Notes: a model not told the origin generated them from the letters alone. A stretch of DNA of 64,000 bases from Xanthostigma xanthostigma (GCA_963575645.1 OY754465.1:3348001-3412000), one strand, 5' to 3'; counted from the stretch's first letter, positions 1 through 10,807 are shown. Made by a program: numbers and translations.

Positions 1-27
1 ACCTTAACGTATAAATATATTATATGA
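1..27 (-). mobile_element. Helitron H1 5' end fragment
   Basis: The first 27 bases match the 5' terminal part of the H1 Helitron copies at 10216, 21155, 22856 and 47562 (CTTAACGTAT then an AT-rich run ending TATATGA on this strand). The rest of the copy would lie left of the window. Confidence 0.5.
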
Positions 28-124
28 TTATTATACTTGATTGTTTTTCACATTTATATTTATCTTTCGAAGAGCTAAAGAAACCTATTTTTAATTTTTT
101 ATTATTTTCCCGTCTTTATTGTTT

Positions 125-352
125 ATAGTGGCCCGATCCGGCTTTGCCCGAATTTGTAAATTGCCCCTCTTTTTTCGTCGACTTGCGTTGCAAAATGGTG
201 TCTCCCCGAAAAGCAATTTTTTTAACGCGATAATCCATCCTGAAAGTTCATTCTAAACAGTGGTGAAACAATTTTTCTAATAGGTGCAGGGGCTCCGGAA
301 ATTACCCTCCGCATACACACAAACTCACAAAAGTCGCATTCTCTCTTTATAC
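125..352 (-). mobile_element. Helitron-like H3 relic
   Basis: The segment begins with GGCCCGATCCGGCTTTGCCC and continues with a stretch matching 40958-41200 (GCGTTGCAAAAT, CGAAAAGCA, ACGCGATAAT, GGTGAAACAA in the same order). The CTAG end seen at 40958 is ATAG here, so this is a decayed copy. No coding capacity. Confidence 0.5.
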
Positions 353-1166
353 TCAATCCACCGTGTGCTAGAGAGAGATAACAATTCGACCCAAGATGGC
401 TGACTTTTAAGTCTTACGTGTTCCCAGTAACATATAAATACTTTATAGATTGCAATAATCACAACTTAACCTTACAAAAACATTTACACAATTTTAGATT
501 TGTACAGTGTGGGTAATTTAACTATTTTCGAATATAAAAATGGTAATCTGTTATTGATATTTATTTTTGAACTTATTATTTTTTAATTATTTACGATAAT
601 TTATATATTTTTATTCAATCATAATATAATTGAATAAAAATATGCCCCAAATTGTTGGACGATTGCGCTACTTTATCAATCTAGAAACTTTAATAGAATA
701 GAACTTACAGCGCCCGTAGTGGCGAGAAGCGAAACATATTGATGGAATCAAAACTAAAACAGGATATGAATGTGAAAACATAAAAAACGCACGAAAAGGA
801 TATTTAAATTGCGCAGAGCTATACAAATACAGTAAAAAAATTCCTCTATTATGAAATAATTTGTATATGCATTTTATAGGTACAGATTTTTGTTGTTTTC
901 ATAAATTTTGTTCGAAATAGAAATACAATATCGTTGCTATGGAAACGCGTATATGGCCATTAAAAATGCAACGATTTATCGCGCTCTGACGAGCTCTCTC
1001 TGTGCAAATTTAGTCATGAATAGCAGCACATCACGAAATACAGTTGTTTGACAAACTTTTAATAGTTTTGTTTGCTGTAGTATTTTTTGTGATATTATAA
1101 TTAAAAAATTTAGTATGTTTGTTTTTTTACCGCGGTTAATCTCAGGAACTACTGAACTCATTTACT
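353..1166. other. AT-rich non-coding stretch
   Basis: No credible gene is seen. A short relic near 1130-1160 (TAATCTCAGGAACTACTG) matches the 5' part of the H2 Helitron-like family. The only longer reading frame, at 976-1161, has no ATG context or recognisable protein. Confidence 0.4.
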
Positions 1167-1880
1167 AAAATAACCCTTGTTCTAATTTTAAAACCTATTT
1201 TGTGAGCTAGCAGGCCAGCCCGCTGCAGTGACGTAATTTCTAGCATTGATGTGTCCACATGACTCTTTATTAGGAGCTGGTTCCGTGCGCTCCGCTCACT
1301 AAAAAGAGTCGCTCAGACCGAGTCGTTCAAAGGAGCGACATTAGACAGTACGTACTACACAAGAGTGCAGACTGCAGATGTGTGAACTGTCATCATGCAT
1401 GCTCAGAAGTTACGTAGCATTGCACTGCACAATACACACACTCAGTTCTGAGCTCATTTTAATATGATTGTGATCTTATATTTTTCGCATTTCGGATAAA
1501 CTATAAAGTATAATTAAAGCTTAACAACAATAATGTTTATTGTTACAATATTATATATTTGTCAACGACGTCAATGTGAATGGTTTAAGTCACTGTTAGC
1601 TTAGTACTATTACACTTACAGTGTGTCATTCAACATTAAATGACTCAGCAAAGATAACTCCGTACGTTCAAAATTCACTAATGCCTCTGTGGCCTGTGCT
1701 GTGTGCGCTCTGTAAATGTGCAAATGCAACAGCACAGAACAGCTCAGTACAGAGCAATGGCGCTCGGAGGGAGTCATTCACAAAAAAAGAGCGACTCGCC
1801 CCGCTCCGAGAAAGGAGTCGAGAACAGCTCGCTCAGGAGCGACACATCACTATAGCAGAGTTTCTAGCCTCGCAGCGGCC
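1167..1880. mobile_element. GGCCGC-type MITE interrupted by a hAT MITE
   Basis: The outer parts, 1167-1245 and 1853-1880, match the MITE at 26661-27051: the left part shares GTTCTAATTTTAAAACCTAT and GTGAGCTAGCAGGC, and the right part ends CAGCGGCC, the inverse of the GGCCGCTG start of that copy. The sequence between is the hAT MITE at 1246-1852, so the insertion order can be read: the GGCCGC element is older. Confidence 0.65.
1246..1852. mobile_element. Non-autonomous hAT MITE (T1 family), copy 1
   Basis: The right end GACACATCACTA and the left TTGATGTGTCCACATGACTC match the ends of the intact copy at 56510-57125, and the interior is the same family (ACGACTC and GAGCGAC subterminal motifs). 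The outermost left bases are eroded. Only TAGCA of the 8-bp duplication TAGCAGAG can be seen on the left. There is no transposase. Confidence 0.75.
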
Positions 1881-2433
1881 TTAAGAGAAATCTGTTGATC
1901 TTGATTAGTTTTATTTCGAATCGAACTCTACCCGGGCGAAGCCGGATTGGAAAGGTAGTGTTGTGTACAACAATATGTAACATACAAGTTCACATTGGTG
2001 ACAGAAAACTGCTATTTTAATGTATTTTTTCGCTTCTCATGTAAGTATAATTTAATTTATTCATTATTATATTTTATGTGTCTACATTGCACGGAATTAT
2101 TCATGGGCAACATTAATAATTCAACTGGGCCGTGCATGCTATTGTTGAAGTTGGATCACTACGTTCGTACTATGTATATAAATACGCATGGAAAATTATT
2201 TAAATAATTGATTGTCCGTTATTCTACGCTCGAATTTGCAGATAATCGTTCACATTAGCTGCTATTACCGACGATTTTTTCGTATTGTAGTGAAACTCAT
2301 TTACGCGCGATAGATAATAGGTATAATGACCAAAAATTATAATATTTATCACTGATTTTGATATTGCATTAAAAGAAATAAAACACAATAAAATATAATT
2401 TAACCAAAGCTTGGTTTAAATACGTGTCTGATC
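1881..2433. other. Non-coding stretch with a Helitron hairpin scrap
   Basis: CCCGGGCGAAGCCGG at about 1930 resembles the 3' hairpin region of H3. The rest is AT-rich with no recognised gene. Confidence 0.35.
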
Positions 2434-3384
2434 TTTTGACGTGATAACGTCTTATAAATTGATGAATCACCAATCTTATAAATTGATAAAACACCGACTG
2501 CATGCACGAAAAAGTGTAACGTAACGTTCCTAACGCGTAACGTTCCGCCTGACCCTGTGCGTGCTTTTTGCAAATTTCTCGCTCAATTTAAATCAGATCG
2601 GTTTGAAACCAGTCTTAAACGAAAGAGGAGAACATTTTACATAGATTTCGTATAACAGAATTTGCCTAAACAGTTTTTTTATACAAATTTATATTGAAAA
2701 ATAGCTGTATAAATGCAATGTTGTCTAATGCATGACGCGACGCGGTCGGTCGTCTTTGTTTGCCGTACATGGAAATTAGAAAATAACGTATGTCTTGTCT
2801 TAACATGAAAACGGCTGCATTTCTAATGTTTAATTCAATTTTTTGACATTAGTATTTTGTGAAATGCAACGCCTTCTAAGTTAACTATTGGAATAACTAA
2901 TTATTATTAGAACATAATACTTTGACAGTTGCAAACGTCACTTTTGACATTTCTTATCATTCCGACACCAAGGATAAGCGGATTGAAACCAAATTTTGGG
3001 AGGATGTTTGATATGCAAATATGAAGTGGCCTATTGTTTTTGGGGAACATCGGCGCATGCGTAAAAGAATATATCTCTTATAATGATGTTTTCTATAATA
3101 ATAATATAGTTTTTAAAACGGTTTTTACTCTATCTATTTTTACTAGAAATTTTTGTAAATTTTTTGGGGAAAATCGGCGCATGCGCAAAAGAGATACATG
3201 CCATAGTTGTTTTTTATATAATAATAGTGTACTTTTTATAGTGTTTTATTATTCTACTTAATAAAATTTACCTAAATTTGAAGCGAAAGATGCAATATCA
3301 TAGATTCGAATTATTATACGGAATACGTTATCACGTAAAACTATCGTCCGTAAACCGACTTTACAGACAACCAATTTTTTTTTT
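2434..3384 (+). repeat. Modular repeat R1, long copy (contains R2 sequence)
   Basis: Left end TTTTGACGTGATAACGTC and right end GAATACGTTATCACGTAAAA carry the same ACGTGATAACGT core in opposite orientation, the ends shared by all R1 copies. Inside are the ATAAATTGATGAA and GAAAAAGTGTAACGT stretches, then at about 2950-3262 a piece of repeat R2 with GGCGCATGCG and TTTTGGGAGGATGTTTGATA. No transposase or polymerase frame was seen, so the class is unknown. Confidence 0.6.
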
Positions 3385-4402
3385 ATGGTTCGGTGCCTCA
3401 AAAGGTAAAACAGGAACCCTTATGGGCTATGTGCAAGGAGACGGAGTTACAAATTTATCGATGCGAGCGTTTGTGGTGAGCACTAGAGGAAACTTCAAAC
3501 TCAAATTTTCCGTATGTCAGTGAGCAATGTTTATTAAAAGTGAAAATAGTTATAATTTTATGAAGTTTTTTAATTACAAAGAAAACATAGGAAAACTAAA
3601 AGATCTGGAAATGCTTTTTGTGAGCTGATGGCGATTTAATACCATTGGCGCCATAACTTGACGTTCCGCTGTCAGTGTAAACAAATTAATTAATTATTTA
3701 TATATTATACGTCATAATTGATAATAAAATAATTCTCACGTAGCTTTTATGTTATGCTATTTACCTATATAATGGTTTACAATCTGAATTTTATGGTATA
3801 TGAAATTAACATCCGTTTTCGTTATTACATTTTTTTTGACACATTATAGCCAACTAAAGTTTTTGACTTATCACCATAGAAACATGTCGCGATTTGTATA
3901 AAAAGTGAGTTTAATAATTCTCTATTACCCACTAGAGGCGCTAGTAGGCTTCGTGCACACAGCCTATAGGATCACTTTGTTGTCCGTTATCCGTGACCGT
4001 TGTCGAAAATTTGTACTCTCTCTTTATAATATTAGTATATAGAAGAGCGAAATCGTGTTGTAGTAATACCGCGTTATACGAGGGTTGCCTGTCTATGTAT
4101 ACACTTTCATCAGTTGAAATGTCATTCATACGGCATAAACCTTGACACTTACGGTATGTTTTGAACGCGTATGCAAATATTATTATTATTTTGAAACAGA
4201 CAACAATACGTTTCCCATAATGACAAAACACTGTTTTAGGATGCACGTCATTAACAATGAATATCACTTGTCATTGTAATTTAAATCTTTGTATAGTGTT
4301 TATAATAATATTTAAGGTAAATGACACTTTTAATTTTTTCAAAGTTCAAAGTCAAAATTCGATCATTTTCAACAAAACACATTATACATACATATTAGGT
4401 TC
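3385..4402. other. Non-coding stretch
   Basis: Holds GTGCAAGGAGACGGAGTTAC and a following run that recurs near 9985-10170, so at least 3420-3620 is dispersed repeat. The 108-residue frame on the minus strand at 3941-4267 shows no family resemblance and is treated as chance. Confidence 0.35.
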
Positions 4403-4547
4403 GTTCCAAGCAGCCAGCGAACGGTTTCGAAACCATCACCCGCATGCGCAGTAGCTAAAACGTGTTCTAAAATCGCCACTAACAGCTTCGGTTTACCTAG
4501 TGCGCATGCGGGTGACGGTTTCGAAACCGTTCGCTGGCTGATTGGAA
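4403..4547. mobile_element. Short foldback MITE
   Basis: The arms are TTCCAAGCAGCCAGCGAACG with GTTTCGAAACC and CCGCATGCGCA, and the inverse of these at 4500-4547. Arms are about 45 bases around a loop of about 50. No clear target duplication. Confidence 0.7.
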
Positions 4548-4556
4548 TAAACTTTA

Positions 4557-4650
4557 TAGTGTCCGACCGAAGTTTCGGTTTCGGCAAAAGAACTGGTTTT
4601 GTTTTCGACCTAGTTTCGGCAAAAGAACTGGTTTCGGTTTCGGCCTAGAC
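4557..4650. mobile_element. hAT-like terminal relic, left-facing
   Basis: TAGTGTCCGACCGAAGTTTCGG followed by repeated GGTTTCGGCAAAAGAACTGG. The same end, inverted, is at 9280-9378 (GTTTCGATCAGACACTA). Both have GAAACCGAAA-type subterminal repeats, as many hAT elements do. Confidence 0.4.
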
Positions 4651-4724
4651 TGTAACTGTTTTTAGATTGCACAATAAATATCAAACCGATTTTGATATGC
4701 TCTATATATTGTACAATGCTTCCA

Positions 4725-5012
4725 ACATCATTCATAGACTGTCAATAATATTGCACAATATAAAATATTGCGCAATATTATTGAGAGTCTAGGGGCTGTT
4801 TTTTTATATTCTCAATATATTGTACAATATTTCAATATGATTCACAGATTGTCAATAATATTGTACAATATAAAATATTGCGCAATATTATTGTCAGTCT
4901 AGGGCCCGCACCTGAAATTTTCAATTTTTTGTGCAATATTATTGCACGATAATATTGAGAGTCTAGTGACGTTACAATTTTTTGTGCAATATTATTGCGC
5001 AATAATATTGCT
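4725..5012. repeat. Four tandem palindromic AT modules
   Basis: Four successive modules of 55-110 bases each centre on near-palindromic CAATAATATTG/GCACAATATAAAATATTG and end with GAGTCTAG or CAGTCTAGG. Each module can fold on itself and the set is a diverged tandem array. Confidence 0.6.
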
Positions 5013-6106
5013 AGTGTATAGGCCGCTTTAAAAAAAAAGTATAATTATTTGTGCTTGACAAATGCTTGATATGACAAGTTAATGATTAGTTAAAATATCA
5101 GAGGCTGAATGATTAATGTGTGATTAATTTAAAAATAAAAAAAAAAATATTGTCTGAAGACACAAGTAATTCAAGAATTACAAGGCGCGAATTTTACATA
5201 ATATACCCCAACGTTATGTTCGAAAATTGATGTATATTTTTAACGACACTTTGAGCTTAATAATATAATTTAATTAACTTAATCTAATAAAAAAATAACA
5301 GTTGAAAGTATTGAAACACAGAAAGGAAAAAATCATTTTAATAATTTATTAATAATTAATTTAGGTTCATAAATATAAAAGCGTTAGCTGTAAACTCTAT
5401 GATCGTTTATTAGTCACAATTAATAATATAATTGTGACCCTAAATTATAAAAATTATATTTTCTTTTTGGTACATTTCAATAAAAACTTTCTTTTTATTA
5501 GTATTTTATTTTTCTTGTTTTTATAGTCTTTCAAAATTTTAACTATTATGACAATAAATTATAAAAATTATTTGATTATTTTATTCAAGATGGTTGAGAA
5601 GGAAAAGGTATTCCGTCATCTTAGGGCATCCGCCATATTGGATATATACATTGTCACCAGACTTGCATGTGTGTGAAATTTCAAAGCTTTAGTTAATTTA
5701 ATCTAGTCGAACAAATTGCAGCAATTAGATTATGGGGCCTTTCCAACTAATAAATTATAATATTGACATTTGACATATAATAACAAAGAAAATAAAATTT
5801 CCGTTAACGCGTATAGTAACGCGTATAGTTACCACTAAACATTATAAAATTTGCTGTTCGTGTTCATGGTTTTCTATATGTTATCACGTTATGATGTTAA
5901 AAATAAACAAAGAATGCTTGTCAAATACCTAACTAACATCTACGGAACAAACTAACATTAGATTTTTTTTATTTTCAAAATATTTCTGAAACTAAGTACA
6001 AATTTAGAAAAACACATTTTTTCATGACTATCTTGTAAAAATATACAGGCTAATAAACTGTTATGACATGTAAGTATATCATAATTATAAAAAAACAACA
6101 TTGAAA
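5013..6106. other. AT-rich non-coding stretch
   Basis: No gene recognised. CCGTCATCTTAGGGCATCCGCCATATTGG at 5614-5642 loosely resembles part of the 120-bp tandem unit at 6571-7690. Confidence 0.35.
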
Positions 6107-6326
6107 GGTAGGTACTTCTTTCTCTGTTGCGCATGCGCCCATTTTCCCGAAAAATAAATTACAAAACTTTCTTGTAAAACATATAGAATAATAATCATTT
6201 ATGAAAAGTTTACTATTATTATATAAAAAACATCATAGCATATAATATCTTTTGCGCATACGCCGATTATCCACAAAAAAAATTACAAAAATTTCTAGTA
6301 AAATATGCAGAATAATAAGCCGTTAT
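6107..6326 (-). repeat. R2 repeat fragments
   Basis: GCGCATGCGCC and TTTTCCCGAAAAATAAATTAC, then a second similar block at 6240-6326, match the inverse of the GGGGAAAATCGGCGCATGCG block of R2 copies at 28446 and 29383. It abuts the R1 copy at 6327. Confidence 0.5.
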
Positions 6327-6527
6327 AAAAAATTGGTTGTCTGTAAAGTCGGTTTACGGACGATAGTTTTACGTGATAACGTATTCCGCTCAATATCATA
6401 TTTAATAATACATTACTGCGCTCTCGCTTGCACGCACAGGGTCAGGCGGAATGTTACGGAACGTTACACTTTTTCGTGCGTGCAGCTGGTGTTTCATCAA
6501 TTTATAAGACGTTATCACGTCAAAAAC
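6327..6527 (-). repeat. R1 repeat, short complete copy
   Basis: Starts AAATTGGTTGTCTGTAAAGT and GTTTACGGACGATAGTTTTA, contains ACGTGATAACGTATTCCGC, GGGTCAGGCGGAA, TTACACTTTTTCGTGCGTGC, and ends AAGACGTTATCACGTCAAAA. This is the same architecture as 42859-43080 in the opposite orientation. It lies directly left of the 120-bp array. Confidence 0.7.
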
Positions 6528-6570
6528 TTTTTTTTTAAACCTCTCTTGACGTCAAAAACTTAGTCCGCCA

Positions 6571-7690
6571 TCTTTAGAAGTCCGTCATATTGGATTTAAA
6601 CTAAAGTCACTTTATTTTTCGAGCTATTCTCAGCAAGCCCTTTCATTTGATACCCATATTGTAGGAAAGTATAATAAAATTAGTCCGCCATCTTTAGAAG
6701 TCCGCCATATTGGATTAAGAGTGACGTCACTTTATTTTTCGAGTTATTCTCAGCAAGCCCTTTCATTTGATACCCATATTGTAGGAAAGCATAATAAAAT
6801 TAGTCCGCCATCTTTAGAATTCCGCCATATTAAATTTAGAGTGCCGTCACTTTATTTTTCGAGTTATTCTCAGCAAGCCCTTTCATTTGATACCCATATT
6901 ATAGGAAAGCATAATAAAATTAGTCCGCCATCTTTAGAAGTCCGCCATATTGGAATTCGAGTGACGTCACTATATTTTTCGAGTTATTCCCAGCAAGCCC
7001 TTTCATTTGATACCCATATTGTAAGAAAGCATAATAAAATTAGTCCGCCATCTTTAGAAGTCCGCCATATTGGATTTAGTGTAACGTCACTTTATTTTTC
7101 GAGTTATTCTCAGCAAGCCCTTTCATTTGATACCCATATTGTAGGAAAGCATAATAAAATTAGTCCGCCATCTTTAAAAGTCCGCCATATTGGATTTAGA
7201 GTGACGTCACTTTATTTTTCGGGCTATTATCAGCAAGCCCTTTCATTTGATACCCATATTGTAGGAAAGCATAATAAAATTAGTCCGCCATCTTTAGAAG
7301 TCCGCCATATTGGATTTAGAGTGACGTCACTATATTTTTCGAGTTATTCTCAGCAAGCCCTTTCATTTGATACCCATATTGTAGGAAAGCATAATAAAAT
7401 TAGTCCGCCATCTTTAGAAGTCCGCCATATTGGATTTAGAGTGACGTCACTATATTTTTCGAGTTATTCTCAGCAAGCCCTTTCATTTGATACCCATATT
7501 GTAGGAAAGCATAATAAAATTAGTCCGCCATCTTTAGAAGTCCGCCATATTGGATTTAGAGTGACGTCACTTTATTTTTCGAGTTATTCTCAGCAAGCCC
7601 TTTCATTTGATACCCATATTGTAGGAAAGCATAATAAAATTAGTCCGCCATCTTTAGAAGTTCGCCATATTTGATTTAGAGTGACGTCAC
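6571..7690. repeat. 120-bp tandem (minisatellite) array, about 9.3 units
   Basis: A 120-bp unit repeats exactly in phase. Landmarks are AGTCCGCCATCTTTAGAAG, TCCGCCATATTGGATTTAGA, GTGACGTCACTTTATTTTTC, CAGCAAGCCCTTTCATTTGA and TACCCATATTGTAGGAAAGC. Later units are nearly identical and the first is more diverged. As 120 is a multiple of three and the unit lacks a stop in one frame, a 317-codon frame runs through 6721-7674, but it starts without an ATG and encodes only the 40-residue repeat, so I do not call it a gene. R1 pieces flank the array. Confidence 0.9.
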
Positions 7691-7902
7691 ACAGCTAACA
7701 ATGCATTGTCATTCAAATTAAACCTGTATACAAATTTTCATCTCAATCGGTTGATGATATCTGCTTCAAAATTACCGAAGGCATTTCCGCCATCTTTAGA
7801 AGTCCGCCATATTGGATTTAGAGTGACGTCATACAGCTAACCATGCATTGTCATTCAAACTAAACGTGTATACAAATTTTCATCTCAATCGGTTGATGAT
7901 AT
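7691..7902. repeat. Array border: two 140-bp related units
   Basis: ACAGCTAACAATGCATTGTC with TATACAAATTTTCATCTC and GGTTGATGATATCTGC occurs twice, 140 bases apart. Between the two lies one more piece of the 120-bp unit. GATATCTGCTTCAAAATTAC and its next bases, to GGCATT (7756-7784), recur at 50639-50668. Confidence 0.65.
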
Positions 7903-8070
7903 CTGCCGCTGGAATATCATATTTAAGTCAGGCGGAACGTGACACATTTCGGAACATTTTGGAACGGTACAGATTTCGGAACGTGACACTTTTTCGTACA
8001 TGCAGCCGGTGTTTTATCAATTTATAAGATTGGTGTTTCATCAATTTATAAGACGTTATCACGTCAAAAA
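7903..8070 (-). repeat. R1 repeat, half copy right of the array
   Basis: GTCAGGCGGAACGTGACAC, GACACTTTTTCGTACATGC, two ATCAATTTATAAGA segments and the terminal GACGTTATCACGTCAAAAAC match the right half of R1. The opposite R1 end is missing because the array occupies that side. Confidence 0.65.
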
Positions 8071-8079
8071 CTATATTAT

Positions 8080-8330
8080 TATTTTATAAAACAACATTAT
8101 AAAAGATATACTCTTTTGCGCATGCGCCGATGTTCCCCAAAAAAACAATAAATCACTTTATATTTGCATATCAAACATCCTCCCAAAATTTGGTTACAAT
8201 CCGATCATCCGTTGTGTCGGAATGGTAAGAAATGTCAAAAATGACGTTTGCAACTGTCAAAGTTTTATGTTCTAAATTAGTTATTCAAATTGTTAACTCA
8301 GAAGGCGTTGCATTTTACCAATATTTATAA
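8080..8330 (-). repeat. R2 repeat fragment
   Basis: GCGCATGCGCCGATGTTCCC, ATATTTGCATATCAAACATC and CCCAAAATTTGGTTACAATC are the inverse of the R2 core. The neighbouring GACGTTTGCAACTGTCAAAG also occurs inverted at 2920-2945 inside the long R1 copy, so the R1-R2 junction is shared. Confidence 0.5.
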
Positions 8331-9108
8331 TGGCATTCGTTTTTGAACAAATGCAAACTTTTTATTTTAGTACTACCAAGGCAATTTTAAATGAAAGGCT
8401 TGCCTTTTTTTAATATTTATTTATAATTAAAAAGATATTTATTTAATTAAATATCTTTTTAATTAGTCGGGCACAACGGGTTTTTTTGTTTTCAATAATT
8501 TATTAATGTTTTAATTTTAATTTAAATAGTTTTTTTTTGATTTCCACCGACTAGTTTTGGAGAAATCAATGAAAACATATCATCCATCTACCGTTTTACC
8601 ATAAAGCCAATGTTAAATATGCCTACTTTTGAAGTCATTTATTTATATAAATAATCGGGCAACCCCCCCTAAAATTTTCAGAATTGGTTTAGACTTAGTC
8701 CAACTTAAAAAAAAATCAATCCTTTCTATTTCAAATTACCTTGGTGCTCGTATTTTAAATTGTCATGTTAAACCGTGCAACAATTAAATTGAATTCATTT
8801 CTATATAATTATGTATAAAATGAATTTATTTCTATATAAATCGGGATAAAAAAACTGTTTGGGCAAATTCTGTTACACGAAATATATGTAAAATGTTCTC
8901 CTCTTTCGTTTAAGACTGGTTTCAAACCGATCTGATTTAAATTGAGCGAGAAATAAGCAAAAAACTTTTTTTTTCCTAATTTTCTCCCCTCTGGGACAAA
9001 AATTCAAAAATCGGGCGACGTTAGGATTTAAGTTACCCGGAGACGAATCGAACAAAAAAAAGTTTTTTAAAATCGGTTAAGGCGTTTGGGCTGTACGCTG
9101 GATACAAA
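8331..9108. other. Non-coding stretch with a repeat shared with 2580 and 57720
   Basis: AACTGTTTGGGCAAATTCTG through TTTAAGACTGGTTTCAAACC to AATTGAGCGAG at 8852-8950 recurs (diverged or inverted) at 2575-2680 and 57725-57830. A small hairpin AATTAAAAAGATATTTATTT lies at 8425-8465. No gene seen. Confidence 0.45.
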
Positions 9109-9115
9109 AAGCGTG

Positions 9116-9189
9116 ACTCACAGATTCACAGATTCACAGATTCACAGATTCACAGATTCACAGATTCACAGATTCACAGATTCACAGAC
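9116..9189. repeat. 8-bp microsatellite (CAGATTCA)n, about 9 units
   Basis: CAGATTCA repeats without interruption. The flanks (AAGGCGTTTGGGCTGTACGC before and CAGACAAA after) match 58220-58285, where the same place holds just one or two units, so this is a local expansion inside a dispersed repeat. Confidence 0.85.
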
Positions 9190-9279
9190 AAAGCGAGTAC
9201 ATATAGGCGCTTTAGCTTACGCTATTCGCGCCTAAAAAATAAAGCTTGATTATAATAATGTTTACTTTATTTTTCCCAC

Positions 9280-9378
9280 GAAAACGACATTTCGGTTTCG
9301 GTTTTTGGCCGAAACTGAGACTGAAGCCGAAATTCGGTTTTGGTTTCGGCCGTAAAAACTAGTTTCGATCAGACACTA
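9280..9378. mobile_element. hAT-like terminal relic, right-facing
   Basis: TTTCGGTTTCGGTTTTTGGCC, GAAGCCGAAATTCGG and the end TTTCGATCAGACACTA form the inverse of the end at 4557. The flanking 8 bases (TATACCTA here, AAACTTTA there) do not match, so the two may be ends of one decayed element or two separate relics. Confidence 0.4.
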
Positions 9379-10215
9379 TATACCTATTTGCAAACAAGAT
9401 TTAAAAATATATATTTTTTAAGCGATGTGGTTGACTGAGTCGCTATACTGTATCACGCCCACTGTTCTTTAAAATTGAAGGCAAGGTAACTTATATACAT
9501 CTCTTTCTATAGATAAAGAAGTGTGTTTACGAAATGTACTGTTCAAAATAATCAAATTTTAATAAGTGGGACGACCCTATTGTGAGAATTTTTCACAACC
9601 CTGTTGGAGAAATTTATTAAAGTGCGTAACTGGATGAATGAAGGACAATTTTTTCCATAAAAAAGCTATTCAGTAGTTTTGTACTACATAAATTACAGCG
9701 GTAGCCAATGTGTTAAAAATTTAATGGTCGATATATTAGTAAATGGCGTGAAAAGGGCAGACAATTGGTTTATTTATCGATTGGAATATATTTCTTTCAG
9801 TTAGTCGAATAAAAAAAGCTCGCGAGTATGTCCGGTACAAATGGCTTACAATTTATCTTGAATGAGTTTTGATTTTGACCGTGTTGAAACTCTGGATATA
9901 GTAAAGGTACATGTCTGAATTCTTTAGATTAGGTTCACAATACGAGAATGTATAAGAGGTACAATGAGACATCGGACCTATAGGCTATGTACAGGGAAGC
10001 GGAGTTACAAATTCGATGCGAGCGTTTATGGTGAGCACTAGGGGAAACTTCAACCTCAAATTTTCTGTATGTCAGTGAGCAATGTTTACTAAAAGTGAAA
10101 TTAGTCATAGTTTTATGAAGTTTTTTAATTACAAAGAAAACATATAGGAAAACTAAGCCATCTGGAAATGCTTGTTGTGTTCCGGGTTGTTGCGCTGATG
10201 GCGAATTAAGTAAAA
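9379..10215. other. Non-coding stretch
   Basis: 9985-10170 repeats the sequence at 3420-3620 (GATGCGAGCGTTTATGGTGA, then CATATAGGAAAACTAA). Nothing else recognised. Confidence 0.35.
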
Positions 10216-10807
10216 CTAGAGTGACCTGTGCGCATTATTCGCACTAAATAAGTATAATAATTATCAATTTACAAAATTATTTTTTAAATATGATTGCAGG
10301 TATTCAATTCGTTTCTAATTTTGCACACTGCTTATAACGTTCTTCTTTTTGTTGTATTACAATATGAAGCTCAGATGACAGATCGAAGCAATATTTTACT
10401 AAAATTGTCATATAGAGGCGCAAGTAGCAAAAGCGTTGAGCTAAGCCAGATGGCATCATGCAGCATTGCTGTGACGTTGTGCAGCGTTGGTCGCTGTTTC
10501 AAAATTAAAGCCGTCAGATGGCAGTATGCAGTATTGTGTCTGTTGTATTACAATATGAAGGTCAGATGACAGATCGAAGTGTTGACGTTGTTTCAAAATT
10601 AAAGCCGTTAGATGGCAGACGGTGTTCAGCGTTGCTGTATTTTAATTAATTTACAAAAACAAAAGCAATAATACATTTTTTAGTTGTCGACGTTAGTAGA
10701 GCAAGCAATTATCTGTAAAATGATATATAATTTATGTGGAGACATTGTGAGGTTTTTTCTAAAAAGGGAGGCAAACATCTTTAACCTTAGCGTATTAATA
10801 TATATGA
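10216..10807 (-). mobile_element. Non-autonomous Helitron H1, copy 1
   Basis: Read on the minus strand it starts TCATATATATTAATACGCTA and ends with a hairpin region (one arm mutated here), then AGGTCACTCTAG, with A before and T after in the top-strand sense. Length is 592 bases and it shares nearly all sequence with the copies at 21155 and 22856. There is no Rep/helicase frame, and reading frames inside are not genes. Confidence 0.8.

Noticed and set aside
1621-1884. 87-residue frame similar to one at 56539-56748
   Set aside because: Both lie within T1 hAT MITE copies, which carry no gene.
3941-4267. 108-codon minus-strand frame
   Set aside because: No recognisable domain, biased AT-rich composition, and neighbouring sequence is repeat.
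6721-7674. 317-codon reading frame, apparently a repetitive protein
   Set aside because: It lies wholly in the 120-bp tandem array, begins without an ATG, and stays open only because the unit is a multiple of three and lacks a stop in that frame.
10294-10569. 91-residue protein, similar frames at 21245 and 23096
   Set aside because: Similar frames occur because the three H1 Helitron copies share sequence. No ATG, no domain, and the fourth copy has it deleted.
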